Shown here: positions 1-9,000 of the stretch, one piece after another
Position numbering within the stretch: the first letter of the stretch is position 1
Layout: each line of letters begins with the position of its first letter
NCBI RefSeq assembly: GCF_009827635.1
Contig: NZ_WTYW01000004.1
Coordinates: 62,001-126,000, forward strand
Source: Parapontixanthobacter aurantiacus
Lineage (GTDB): Bacteria > Pseudomonadota > Alphaproteobacteria > Sphingomonadales > Sphingomonadaceae
Length of the DNA: 64,000 nucleotides
Direction of reading: 5' to 3'
The notes under the pieces: generated by a model
Told to the model about the DNA's origin: nothing
Databases searched by the model: none
The model's input: only the letters and a program-made list of their open reading frames with translations
Position numbers and translations under genes: made by a program

Positions 1-481
1 GCACGTGTTCGGGCGAAGTCGGGCTGATGAAGCCGCTGCGATTGGCGGAAGGCGCCGCGATCGGAAAGTCGACCTCGGAAAGAACGGCGCGCATGACGGG
101 ATGAGCGGGAACGCGAATGGCAACCGTTTCGAGTCCCGCCGTCACGGCCGGTGCCAGTCCGGCGGCGTCCCGAAGCGGCAGCACCATTGTCAGCGGTCCG
201 GGCCAGAACCTGCTCGCCAAAATGCGCGCCGCTTCGTCGAACAGCGCCAGCGTTTCGGCTTGCTCCAGCGAAGCGACGTGAACGATGAGGGGGTTGAAGC
301 TCGGCCGCCCCTTGGCTTCGTAAATACGCGCAACCGCCGCCATGGCATCGGCGCGGGCAGCCAGACCGTAGACGGTTTCGGTCGGCAGGGCGACGAGCCC
401 GCCAAGCGCGAGACGGCGCGCGGCCTCGGCAATCCCTGCCGCGTCCGCCGCCAGTATTTCCGTAGCGTTCTTGCCCACCAT
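1..481 (-). CDS. L-threonylcarbamoyladenylate synthase (TsaC/Sua5/YrdC family), partial
   Basis: Family role: makes threonylcarbamoyl-AMP from threonine, bicarbonate and ATP for the t6A37 modification of ANN-reading tRNAs in the cytoplasm. Seen: 160 residues from an ATG at 481, running off the left edge, so the C-terminus is missing. The YrdC signatures are present: PTETVYGLA (residues 33-41), KGRPSFNPLIVH (57-68) and SANRSG (145-150). The gene is divergent from the acyl-CoA dehydrogenase, with about 50 bases between the starts. Because the end is missing, the short TsaC form and the longer Sua5 form with an extra C-terminal domain cannot be told apart. The family assignment is firm. Confidence 0.93.
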   Translation of the reverse strand, partial: MVGKNATEILAADAAGIAEAARRLALGGLVALPTETVYGLAARADAMAAVARIYEAKGRPSFNPLIVHVASLEQAETLALFDEAARILASRFWPGPLTMVLPLRDAAGLAPAVTAGLETVAIRVPAHPVMRAVLSEVDFPIAAPSANRSGFISPTSPEHV

Positions 482-530
482 GGCGTGCGCCTATAGATAA
501 GAGACACCCAAATCCCAAGGAAACTCGCCC

Positions 531-2273
531 GTGATACCCTACTCCCCCGCCACCCAGGACCAGTTGCTCGCCATCCGGGTGAATGCCGGGATTGCCGAAC
601 TTGCGCAGAGCGAACGCTTCGCCGCGGCGGAAGAGGATATGGTCGAAGCCATCGTCGAGGGAGTGGGCGCGTTCGCAGCCGGGGAATTCGCACCGCTCAA
701 CCGCGTTGGCGATACCGAAGGGGCGCGGCTGGAGAACGGCGTCGTGCGGCTGCCTGACGGATACGCCGAAGCCTATTCCCACTATGTCGAACAAGGCTGG
801 AACGCGATCTCGGGTCCGGTCGAGCACGGCGGTCAGGGCTTGCCCTTTACGCTGTCCTGCGCCGTCATCGAAAATCTCGGCACGGCGAACATGGCCTTCA
901 CCCTGCTGCCGATCCTGTCGGTCGGCGCGATCGAGGCGCTGGCCCATCACGGAACCCCCGCGCAGCAGGCAACCTATCTTCCGAACCTGGTCAGCGGCGC
1001 ATGGTCGGGAACGATGAACCTGACGGAGCCGCAGGCGGGCAGCGATGTTGGCGCTCTGCGCACGACAGCCGTGCCGATCGAAAGCGGCGAACATGCTGGC
1101 AAGTATCTCATCAAGGGTCAGAAGATCTACATCACTTGGGGCGAGCACGAACTGGCCGAGAACATCGTTCACCTCGTCCTCGCGCGCACCCCGGATGCGC
1201 CGGCGGGCAGCCGGGGCATTTCGCTGTTCGTCGTGCCGAAATACCATGTCGAGGCGGACGGTTCGCTCGGCAAGCGCAATGACCTGCGCTGCGTCAGCAT
1301 CGAGCACAAGGTCGGCATCAACGCTTCGCCCACCTGCGTCATGTCCTATGGCGACAATGACGAGTGCATCGGCGAACTGGTCGGCGCGGAGCATCGCGGT
1401 CTCGCGGCCATGTTCACCATGATGAACAATGCGCGGATCAATGTCGGCAATCAGGGCACGCAGATCGCCGAGCGCGCGACGCAGCAGGCACTCGCCTATG
1501 CAAGGGAGCGCGTCCAGTCCGCGCGGGCGGGATCGCCTGACAAATCCGCGGTTTCGATCATCGACCACCCCGATGTGCGGCGGATGCTCCTGCGCATGAA
1601 GGCTTTGACCGAAGGCAGCCGCGCGCTTCTCTACTACACCGGCGGCCAGACCGATCGCGGCACGCTGGGCGACGAGCAGGCAAAGATGCGCAGCGAGGTC
1701 CTCGTCCCGCTGCTGAAGGCCTGGGCGACCGATATCGGCATCGAGGTCGCCTCGCTCGGCATCCAGGTGCATGGCGGTATGGGCTTCGTCGAGGAAACCG
1801 GCGCGGCGCAGCACTGGCGCGATGCGCGGATTGCGCCGATCTACGAAGGGACAAACGGCATTCAGGCAGCCGACCTCGTCACGCGCAAGCTGGCCCTTGC
1901 AGGCGGCGAGGCAGTCGTAGACCTGCTAGCCGACATTGCGCAGGACAGCGCGCAGGAGTCGGCCCTGTTCCAGCTGGCGAACGATTGCGCCAGCGTTGCG
2001 AAATGGATGCGCGACGAAGCGAGCCTCGACGACAAGCTGGCGGGCTCGGTCCCCTTCTGTACGATGTTCGCCGTCGCCGTAGCGGGTTGGCAGCTGACGA
2101 AACAGGCCGAAGCGGTAGAGAACGGCGCAGCTCCGTCGCTGAAAGACACCAAACCGGTTACGGTTCGCTTTTTCCTCGATCGGATCGTTCCGGAAGCGAG
2201 CGGTCTCAAGGCATCCGCAATGGCCGGGGCCGACCCGCTTTACGTGATCGAAGCGGAAATGCTCGCGTCGTAG
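531..2273 (+). CDS. acyl-CoA dehydrogenase, long DmdC-like form
   Basis: FAD-dependent acyl-CoA alpha,beta-dehydrogenase of about 580 residues, longer than the roughly 380-residue classical enzymes. The flavin and substrate-loop motif LTEPQAGSDVGALRT lies near residues 164-178. The motif YEGTNGIQA near residue 438 carries the likely catalytic Glu. The extra C-terminal segment after about residue 460 is typical of the 3-methylmercaptopropionyl-CoA dehydrogenase (DmdC)-like group, whose members also act on medium and long acyl-CoAs; the substrate cannot be read from sequence. The start is a GTG at 531, with AAGGAAAC a few bases upstream. It stands alone, convergent with the sorbosone-dehydrogenase-like gene. 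Confidence 0.93.
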   Translation: MIPYSPATQDQLLAIRVNAGIAELAQSERFAAAEEDMVEAIVEGVGAFAAGEFAPLNRVGDTEGARLENGVVRLPDGYAEAYSHYVEQGWNAISGPVEHGGQGLPFTLSCAVIENLGTANMAFTLLPILSVGAIEALAHHGTPAQQATYLPNLVSGAWSGTMNLTEPQAGSDVGALRTTAVPIESGEHAGKYLIKGQKIYITWGEHELAENIVHLVLARTPDAPAGSRGISLFVVPKYHVEADGSLGKRNDLRCVSIEHKVGINASPTCVMSYGDNDECIGELVGAEHRGLAAMFTMMNNARINVGNQGTQIAERATQQALAYARERVQSARAGSPDKSAVSIIDHPDVRRMLLRMKALTEGSRALLYYTGGQTDRGTLGDEQAKMRSEVLVPLLKAWATDIGIEVASLGIQVHGGMGFVEETGAAQHWRDARIAPIYEGTNGIQAADLVTRKLALAGGEAVVDLLADIAQDSAQESALFQLANDCASVAKWMRDEASLDDKLAGSVPFCTMFAVAVAGWQLTKQAEAVENGAAPSLKDTKPVTVRFFLDRIVPEASGLKASAMAGADPLYVIEAEMLAS

Positions 2274-2288
2274 ATCGACGAGCGCGTT

Positions 2289-3734
2289 CTATCGCCGCAT
2301 GAAGTCGTCTTCGAAGCTGGCCGAGGCCTCGCCCGACAATTGACGTTGCGGGGGAAGCCCTCCCCCGGATAGCGGCTCTATCGCAGACGCGGGCGCGGCA
2401 TTTCTGTCGACGACGCGCCAGATAATCCCGGCGGTATCGTCGCTGACGAGCAGGGCTCCATCGCCCGCCCATTCGACCCAGGTGGGACGGCCCCGCGTCG
2501 TCTCGTCCCCGGCAAGGAAGCCGGTCAGGATCGGCACGGGCTTGCCGACCGGGTTCCCGTTATCATCGAAGTCGACATAAACGACGTCGTAGCCCGAGGC
2601 TGGCTTGCGGTTCCACGAACCATGGCGCGCAATGACTGCGCCCGACCCGAAACGCTCGCCCAAACGCGCGCCTTCTTCGGTGAATTGCAACCCGAGCGCC
2701 GCGACGTGCGGGCCGAGCGCATATTCGGGCCTGCGCGTATATTCGGTCAGGAACTGGGGTGCGGCGGTCTCGACGCGATCGTCGAAATTGTCCTTCCAGT
2801 AAACCCAGGGCCAGCCATATTGCGCACCAACCGGGACATTCGTCAGATAGTCCGGTACGAGGTCGGAGCCGAGCATGTCGCGCTCATTGACCGTCGTCCA
2901 CAATTCTCCCGACCAGGGGCTCCAGGCTAGGCCATTGGGGTTTCGGAGCCCGGCGGCGAAGGGGCGCTGGCGCCCTGCCTCGAGATCGTATTCCCAGATC
3001 ATCGCCCGGCCTTCCTCGGCGGCCATGCCTTCTTCGCCGATGTTCGAGACCGAGCCGACCGCCACGTAGATCTTCGAATTGTCGGGGCTGAGCAGGATGT
3101 TGCGCATCCAGTGGCCGCCGCCTGCGGGCAAGTCCATCAGCTTCGTCGCAGAGCCGCCGAGCCGTTCCGAACCCAGCGTATAAGGGAAGCTCAAAAGCGC
3201 GTCGTGATTGGCGACGTAGAGCGTGCCGTCCGCCCAGGCGATGCCCGAAGGCGAAGCGAGATCGTCAGTCAGCACGATCCGCCGATCCGCAACCCCGTCC
3301 TCATCGGTATCGCGCAGCAGCATCAGCGTATCGGCCGAAGTGCCCGCCGCCCCGGCCCGGCTCATCAGCAGGTTGGTGATCCAGCCGACGATGCCGCCAT
3401 CCTCCTCGCTCTCCGGCGCACGGGTCAGGGTGACGAGAACATCGCCATTGGGCAGCGCATAGATGACGCGCGGGTGATCGAGACCGGTGGCAAAGGCATT
3501 GACCGACAGCCCTTCTGCGGCAACGGGACGCTCGCCATCGGCCCAGCCGATCGGCTCTGCGATGTTAACCGTCGGAATGAATTCGGCGTCGGGCGCCTGA
3601 AGGGTCGGGTCGGTTCCGGCGACTTCCTCGACGCTCAATTCGGCGGTGTCGCCGCGTGTCAGGAACCAGCCGATGAGAAACAGGACGGCGAGAATGGCCA
3701 CCACCCACAGGGCGATCTTTTTCGATTTGCTCAT
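2289..3734 (-). CDS. PQQ-dependent sugar dehydrogenase / L-sorbosone dehydrogenase-like protein, membrane anchored
   Basis: The protein starts at the ATG at 3734 (a TTG nine bases upstream is less likely). Residues 1-9 are basic (MSKSKKIAL), followed by one membrane segment to about residue 26, giving an N-in anchor with the catalytic part in the periplasm. The body looks like the six-bladed propeller of soluble-GDH/sorbosone dehydrogenases: LDHPRVIYALPNGDVLVT, SPSGIAWADGTLYVANHD, GLRNPNGLAWSPWSGELWTTVNERD and HGSWNRKPASGYDVVYV. In characterised relatives this fold oxidises aldoses or sorbosone with PQQ. No PQQ biosynthesis gene is in the window, so cofactor and substrate are inference. The 481-residue length is usual for the family. 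Confidence 0.85.
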   Translation of the reverse strand: MSKSKKIALWVVAILAVLFLIGWFLTRGDTAELSVEEVAGTDPTLQAPDAEFIPTVNIAEPIGWADGERPVAAEGLSVNAFATGLDHPRVIYALPNGDVLVTLTRAPESEEDGGIVGWITNLLMSRAGAAGTSADTLMLLRDTDEDGVADRRIVLTDDLASPSGIAWADGTLYVANHDALLSFPYTLGSERLGGSATKLMDLPAGGGHWMRNILLSPDNSKIYVAVGSVSNIGEEGMAAEEGRAMIWEYDLEAGRQRPFAAGLRNPNGLAWSPWSGELWTTVNERDMLGSDLVPDYLTNVPVGAQYGWPWVYWKDNFDDRVETAAPQFLTEYTRRPEYALGPHVAALGLQFTEEGARLGERFGSGAVIARHGSWNRKPASGYDVVYVDFDDNGNPVGKPVPILTGFLAGDETTRGRPTWVEWAGDGALLVSDDTAGIIWRVVDRNAAPASAIEPLSGGGLPPQRQLSGEASASFEDDFMRR

Positions 3735-3799
3735 ATTCTTCAAGAAATAGTGCGCGGCGGCGGTTGCGGCAATGGCGCATTCGGCGATAGGGGCGCGTC

Positions 3800-4282
3800 A
3801 TGTTCGAATTTACGCCCGACGACGACCTGCCCAAACCCGAACGCTATCGCCAGCTATGCGACGCCGCGCTCGCCCTGACCGACAGCGAGAGCGATGCGGT
3901 CGCCAACATGGCCAACCTCGCCGCGCTCATCTGGAGCTTCGTTCCCGATCTCAACTGGGCTGGCTTCTACCGGCTGGTGGAAAACGAGCTCGTACTCGGC
4001 CCGTTCATCGGCAAGCCAGCCTGCATCCGCATTCCGCTGGGCCAGGGCGTATGCGGAACGGCAGCGGAAGAAGCTCGCTCGCAGCTCGTCCCGGACGTTC
4101 ACGCTTTTCCCGGGCATATTGCCTGCGATGCAGCCAGCGCCTCGGAACTGGTCGTGCCGGTCCTGCGCGAGGGCAAGGTCGTTGCGGTCATCGATTGCGA
4201 CAGCCCGACCAAGAATCGCTTCGACGAAGATGATCGGGCCGGTTTCGAAAGACTGGCCGCAGCCATCGCAGCGCGTATCTGA
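3800..4282 (+). CDS. msrC: free methionine-(R)-sulfoxide reductase, GAF-domain type
   Basis: Cytoplasmic single-GAF enzyme of 160 residues that reduces free L-methionine-(R)-sulfoxide using thioredoxin. The three redox cysteines of fRMsr are present at C75 (GKPACIRIPLG), C85 (GQGVCG) and C109 (GHIACDAASASELVVP). Their 10- and 24-residue spacing equals that of E. coli MsrC C84, C94 and C118. The acidic motif IDCDSP follows at about 131-136. The start is the ATG at 3800, just after the divergent anchored dehydrogenase gene. About 100 bases separate it from the receiver-Hpt gene downstream, so it is probably its own unit. Confidence 0.95.
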   Translation: MFEFTPDDDLPKPERYRQLCDAALALTDSESDAVANMANLAALIWSFVPDLNWAGFYRLVENELVLGPFIGKPACIRIPLGQGVCGTAAEEARSQLVPDVHAFPGHIACDAASASELVVPVLREGKVVAVIDCDSPTKNRFDEDDRAGFERLAAAIAARI

Positions 4283-4383
4283 CCGGGTCGCCGCAAAGTT
4301 GCGCCGCGCGACTTTGCGCAGGTGACGACGCCTCCCGCTGCCGTTTAGCACAGTTTTAACCATATCCTGCGATACAGGTCGTC

Positions 4384-5142
4384 ATGGACGTGGCGAACAT
4401 GACCGGATTGCGCATCGGCGTCGCCGAGCCCGTTGTTGTGCGCCCGTTCGAAAGAGCGAGCGAGAACGCCCGGATCCTCCTCGCCGAAGACAACATCATC
4501 GCTGCGGAATTGATCGCTATGATGGGTCACCGCCTCGGCCTGCCCATCGCACTGGCAAGCGACGGCGCTGAAGCGATCGAGATGGTGCGCACGGCCGCTC
4601 TCGCCGGTCGCCCCTATTCCCTCTTGCTCGTCGATGCGATGATGCCGGTGCTGCACGGCATCGAGGTCGTCAAACGCCTGCGCCGTGCTGGATTCGATGA
4701 CGAAACGCTGCCCGTGGTCGCGGTTACGGCTGCCTCGGCAACGGACGAGGTCAAGGCCTATCTCGCTGCCGGGATGCAGGCTTACCTCCCCAAGCCCGTT
4801 TCCAGCGCCAGCCTCGCAGCCGCCATCCGCGCATGGGCCCCGGATTTGCTCGACGCGAACGACGTCGAGCGTGACGAACCGGCTCGATCGCTGACCGAGC
4901 GGTACGAGACGCGCAAACGCGAATTGTTCGATCGGATCGACGCGATCGGCGAAGGCGCACCGATAACCCGCGAGACCATACGCGAGCTACGCGACATGCT
5001 GCACAAGCTGGCGGGGATTGCTGGTTCGTTCGGCGAAGAGCGGCTCAGCACGCTTGCGGCGGAATGCGAAACCCGCCTGTCGCACAGCGCCCCTGCAGAA
5101 CTTCCTGCGGTGCTCGGCGCGTTTCGACAAGCCGCGGCATGA
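4384..5142 (+). CDS. response regulator receiver domain fused to an Hpt domain
   Basis: Phosphorelay protein of 252 residues with no DNA-binding output. Receiver at residues 29-150: acidic pair E35/D36, phospho-acceptor D84 (LLVDAMMP), T115 and K137 (LPKPV). A histidine-phosphotransfer helix follows with LHKLAGIAGSFG, placing the active His at 207. This order resembles the C-terminal half of a hybrid sensor kinase released as a separate protein. Its stop overlaps the start of the outer-membrane barrel gene in ATGA, so the two are translationally coupled. It lies convergent to an operon holding a CHASE2 kinase and a lone receiver, and could relay phosphate for it (inference). Confidence 0.9.
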   Translation: MDVANMTGLRIGVAEPVVVRPFERASENARILLAEDNIIAAELIAMMGHRLGLPIALASDGAEAIEMVRTAALAGRPYSLLLVDAMMPVLHGIEVVKRLRRAGFDDETLPVVAVTAASATDEVKAYLAAGMQAYLPKPVSSASLAAAIRAWAPDLLDANDVERDEPARSLTERYETRKRELFDRIDAIGEGAPITRETIRELRDMLHKLAGIAGSFGEERLSTLAAECETRLSHSAPAELPAVLGAFRQAAA

Positions 5143-6050
5143 CCTTAAATCAGATGGGCAAGATTTTCCCGCGTCTGCTCGGCGTATTAAGCGCCATGCT
5201 TCTCGCGAGCCCTGCCGCCGCGCTCGACGACATCGAGTTCGACCTGCGCACCACGCTCAGCGCGGTTCAATCCGAACGGGGCGTGTTCCAGGGCGACGAT
5301 GTGGAAAGTTCGGGTGTCGGCATCAGCGCGGACAGTTCCGTGACTTTCGTTGAAGGCGAAACCCGCCTTGAAATCAGCGTCGATCCGACGGTCTTCGAAT
5401 TCAGCGACGAAACACGCGGAACCCGCAAGAGCCTCGGCATTGGCATCGAACTGAGCCAGAGGATCGGCGAGACCCTCAAATTGTCGGTGCGGTCGCGCCG
5501 CGTCTCGAACATTGTCACGCTCGAATCGCGCAGCGCCGACCAGCGTTCGCTGCGCGGCGAGGTCGAATGGGAAAAAGGCAACGACCGCCTCAGATTGCGC
5601 GGCGAATATCGGATGCGCGACTATGACGATGCGGAACAAAGCGAAGGCGAAGGCCCGCTTGTCGAGGTGCAATACAACCGGCGGCTCGGCCCGTATCACT
5701 GGCTGCGCCTTTCGGCTCGCCACGATGCGATCGAGAGCGACAACGAACGACGCAGCTACGAACGGGAACGGGTCCGGGCCGAGTATAGCCTGCCTGTCGC
5801 CAAACGCCTGCGATTGCGACCGGCGCTCGAATACAGGCAGTGGCGCTATGACAGCCGCATCGCTCGCGGCGACATGAATGACGAGTTGCGCCGCGACAGC
5901 CTGATCAATCCGGAAATTGGCATCGCCTATGGGAAGACGCGCGGCTTTTTCCTCAATGGCACGGCCGAATACGAATTTCGCAAGTCGAACGACGAACGCT
6001 TCGGCGAGAATGCGCCGCGCTTCACGCTGGATGTCGGTTATCGGTTCTAG
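5139..6050 (+). CDS. predicted outer-membrane beta-barrel protein, function unknown
   Basis: 303 residues starting at the ATG at 5139 inside the ATGA overlap with the receiver-Hpt gene; in-frame codons upstream lie within that gene. A signal peptide runs to about residue 29 (hydrophobic core, then SPAAALDD). The mature part is made of alternating amphipathic strands such as TRLEISVDPTVFEF, RLRLRGEYRMRDY and RLRLRPALEYRQWRY. It ends in DVGYRF, a terminal aromatic residue typical of BAM-inserted barrels. It resembles surface-composition outer-membrane proteins but I recognise no named family. Its stop codon overlaps that of the PgsB-like gene on the other strand. Coupling to a signalling protein suggests regulated envelope function (inference). 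Confidence 0.8.
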   Translation: MTLNQMGKIFPRLLGVLSAMLLASPAAALDDIEFDLRTTLSAVQSERGVFQGDDVESSGVGISADSSVTFVEGETRLEISVDPTVFEFSDETRGTRKSLGIGIELSQRIGETLKLSVRSRRVSNIVTLESRSADQRSLRGEVEWEKGNDRLRLRGEYRMRDYDDAEQSEGEGPLVEVQYNRRLGPYHWLRLSARHDAIESDNERRSYERERVRAEYSLPVAKRLRLRPALEYRQWRYDSRIARGDMNDELRRDSLINPEIGIAYGKTRGFFLNGTAEYEFRKSNDERFGENAPRFTLDVGYRF

Positions 6051-9000
6051 CCGGTCCTGCCGAACATGGTGAGCAGTCGGCCCTGGCCGCTCGCGATCGT
6101 TTCGGCCAGCCAGCCGCCCTTTTGGCGCTTGGTCAGTTTCTTGAGTTCGAGCGCAGCGCGCTGGCTGCTAATCTGCTCGGCAATCATCGCGGTATAGATG
6201 CGATCCGCCTGTCTCCGGCGCCTCACGGCATCGCCGGCATCGAGGAAGGATTCGGTGATTTCGAGCAGCCAGGCGCCGAGTTTCGATCGCCAGCTTCCGC
6301 TATCCTCTCCCTTTCCGGCGCTCGGCTCTTCCTCGCCGAGTTCCTTCAGCTGCGCATCGAGCCGCGCGAGGATCGCATCGAGCTGCGCCGGGGTGAAGGA
6401 TGGCGGCAAGCTGTCGGCAGCTTTCAATGCGGTGATCGTATGCTGCACTTCCTTTTCGCTCAGCACGCCGTATTCCTGAAATCCGGCGAGGGTGACAAGG
6501 CCCTTTTCGGCAGTCACCGGATCGGCGTCGCGCGCCTGCACACAGGCCCGGTACACCGCCTCCCAGGCCTGCCAGCGATAGACGAAGTCCAGGCCCGTCC
6601 CCTTGATGTTCTGCATTCCCATGATGCGATTGACGAGGCCGGGCGGGGAGTTGCGCGCAATCAGGCGGATGATGTTTTCGCCCGACATGTAGAAATCGCG
6701 GACTGGGACGAGCTTGCGCATGAACACGCTGCGCAGGAAGCTGCGGATTGCCGCGACGTCTTCGCCGCGACCGCCATGTAGATTGTTGGAAATGGCTTGA
6801 TATTGTTCCAGGTCTTTCGCCATTTCGGTGAAATTAGCAGCGATCGCTTCGCCATGGTTCACGTTCGCCGCCGTCAACGCAGCGTCCAGCCTGCCATTGC
6901 GCGCCTCGACGACCAGCTGCGATGCGGCATCCGGTTCGACGAAGGAAGCGAGCATCGCCGCCAGCCGGTTTTCCAGTTGTTCGCGCGTCGTGGGGATACG
7001 CATTTTCCGCGCTAGTCCCTCGAACACTTCGGCTTGCGACAGGCCTTTCTCGCTGTCGAGCGTCAGCTTGTCGGCATAGGCCGCCCATTCGTCTTCGATG
7101 AAGCCGATCAGGCCGTCGATATTCGAACCGATAAGGAAATGACGGTCCGCCGATACGTCGTTCACCAGCATGCGCGCAAAGACGCGCGAGCGCGGCACCC
7201 GGTCGGCACGGTTGTTGACGACCGTGCTGACGAAGATTTCCGGGTCGCGGGCAAGGTCGTGCTCGGCAAATCCCATCCGGTCCCAGTTGCCGAGCGCGCC
7301 GAACCGTTCGTTGGCGCTCATGCCCATGACGAATTCGAGCGTCCGGCCCTCGACTTTGGAATGCGGGTAGATCTTGAGCACGCCGAGATCCGCGACGACC
7401 CGGTCGGACATTTCCTTGATGCAATAGTCCTCGCCCAGCCCCAATTCGTCGCCCATCGCCGCCACCAGTGCGATGTTGTAAGGGTGCTCGGCATAGGGAA
7501 AGCGCGCCAGCAACGCCTCGTGAACGAGGCCCGCTTCGCGCCAGTCGACCGTCCGGATGCGCGTCCGCGCCTTGCGCGCCCCTTCCTCGAGGATCGGCAG
7601 CATTTCCTCCTCGGTCGTCAGCAGGACCGAATCATGCGGGATGAACTCGCACATGACATCGGGAATGTTGCGCCCGGCCGGTCCCTGCACGTCCTCGTGA
7701 TCGGGATAGGTATTGGTGATCGTTCCAATGTCGTCGCGCATCCAGTCCTGCTGAAGCACGCGGACGTACGCAGGGTTTAGTCCCATGCACTCCCACAGGA
7801 AGACCCGCGCCTTGAGCCCGACCGAAATGCGGATCAGGTTGAACTGCTCCCAGATCGTCGCCTTGTCGTAGGGGCGGAAAAGGAACATCTCGGTAAGATC
7901 ACCGAACGGTTCGCCGCGCAGGAACATCGCCTCGCAGCCCGTGGTCTTGGATACGAGCGGATGCCCCAGCGCGTTGATGAGGCCCGCTTTCAGCCGCTCC
8001 GTTCCGGACTTGCCACGGGTGCCCCAGCCGCCGAGCGACAGCGGGATGGCCGCGCGATATTGCCGCGCCTTGCGCGCGAGGTAGAGATGGCGGCCGAAGA
8101 ACCAGGCGCCGGCCAGCACGACGAACAGCGCCAGCTGCGCCAGTGTGTTGGCGAAGACCGTCGCGAAATACGCCGCCGCGCTCTTGATGAGCACGGGTAC
8201 CGCGATCAGAACGCCGCCCAGTTCGAAGAGCTGCAGCACTTCGGGATCGGCCACGCGCCGCGCCTCTTTCGGCGAAACGATCGCGACTTGTTCCTCCAGC
8301 ATTGCCGCTTCGGTCGGCGTTGCATCATATTGCGTGAAATCGATGCCGAGACCGTAGCTGCGCAGCGCCTCGACATAGTCCGCGCTGCCGCCCTTGTTGC
8401 GCAGGCTCGCAAGCTTCGCGAAATCGCGACTGATGCGCCAATAGGTGCCGACGCGCCGCCCGATCCCTTTGGGCGGAGTGACGGTCGTGATGCCCTCGCT
8501 CGTGAAGATCCGCGTCGGCTTGCCCCGGTCGATTGCGGCGAGCACATGATCGAGCAGCGGCAGATAATTGCGCCAGCCGCCCTCATCCGCAAAATGCAAC
8601 GGTTCGCCCGGCACCTTGGTCGGGGCCAGTTCCGCCATGTGGGCAGGCGGTGCGGAGATCGTGCCCGGCAGCGACCGGCCGACCGTGTGGAGGAACGCCT
8701 GCCGTTTGTCCGTCGCGGAAATCTTCCCCTCGAACAGGATGCGCCAGAGCCGCCGGGAGAACAGTTCCCCCTTCTGCATGTGCGGGATGCGCCCCTCGAT
8801 CAGTTCCAGCCCGAAACCGTCCTGCGCCAACACTGCCATGATGCGCCCGACATAGGCCGGATCGTGGGCGGCGATATTCGCAAGATCGGGCAGCTTGCGA
8901 CGCTTGCCCTCGGGAATAAGGCCCATTTGGAAACGGATATGCTCGGCAATGTCCAGCGCATCGGCATCGCAGTGCAGCCAGATGCGTTCGATCGCTTCAC

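Noticed and set aside
2-8. CACGTG at the left edge as a parS-like site
   Set aside because: It has only the central hexamer without the TGTTYC and GRAACA arms.
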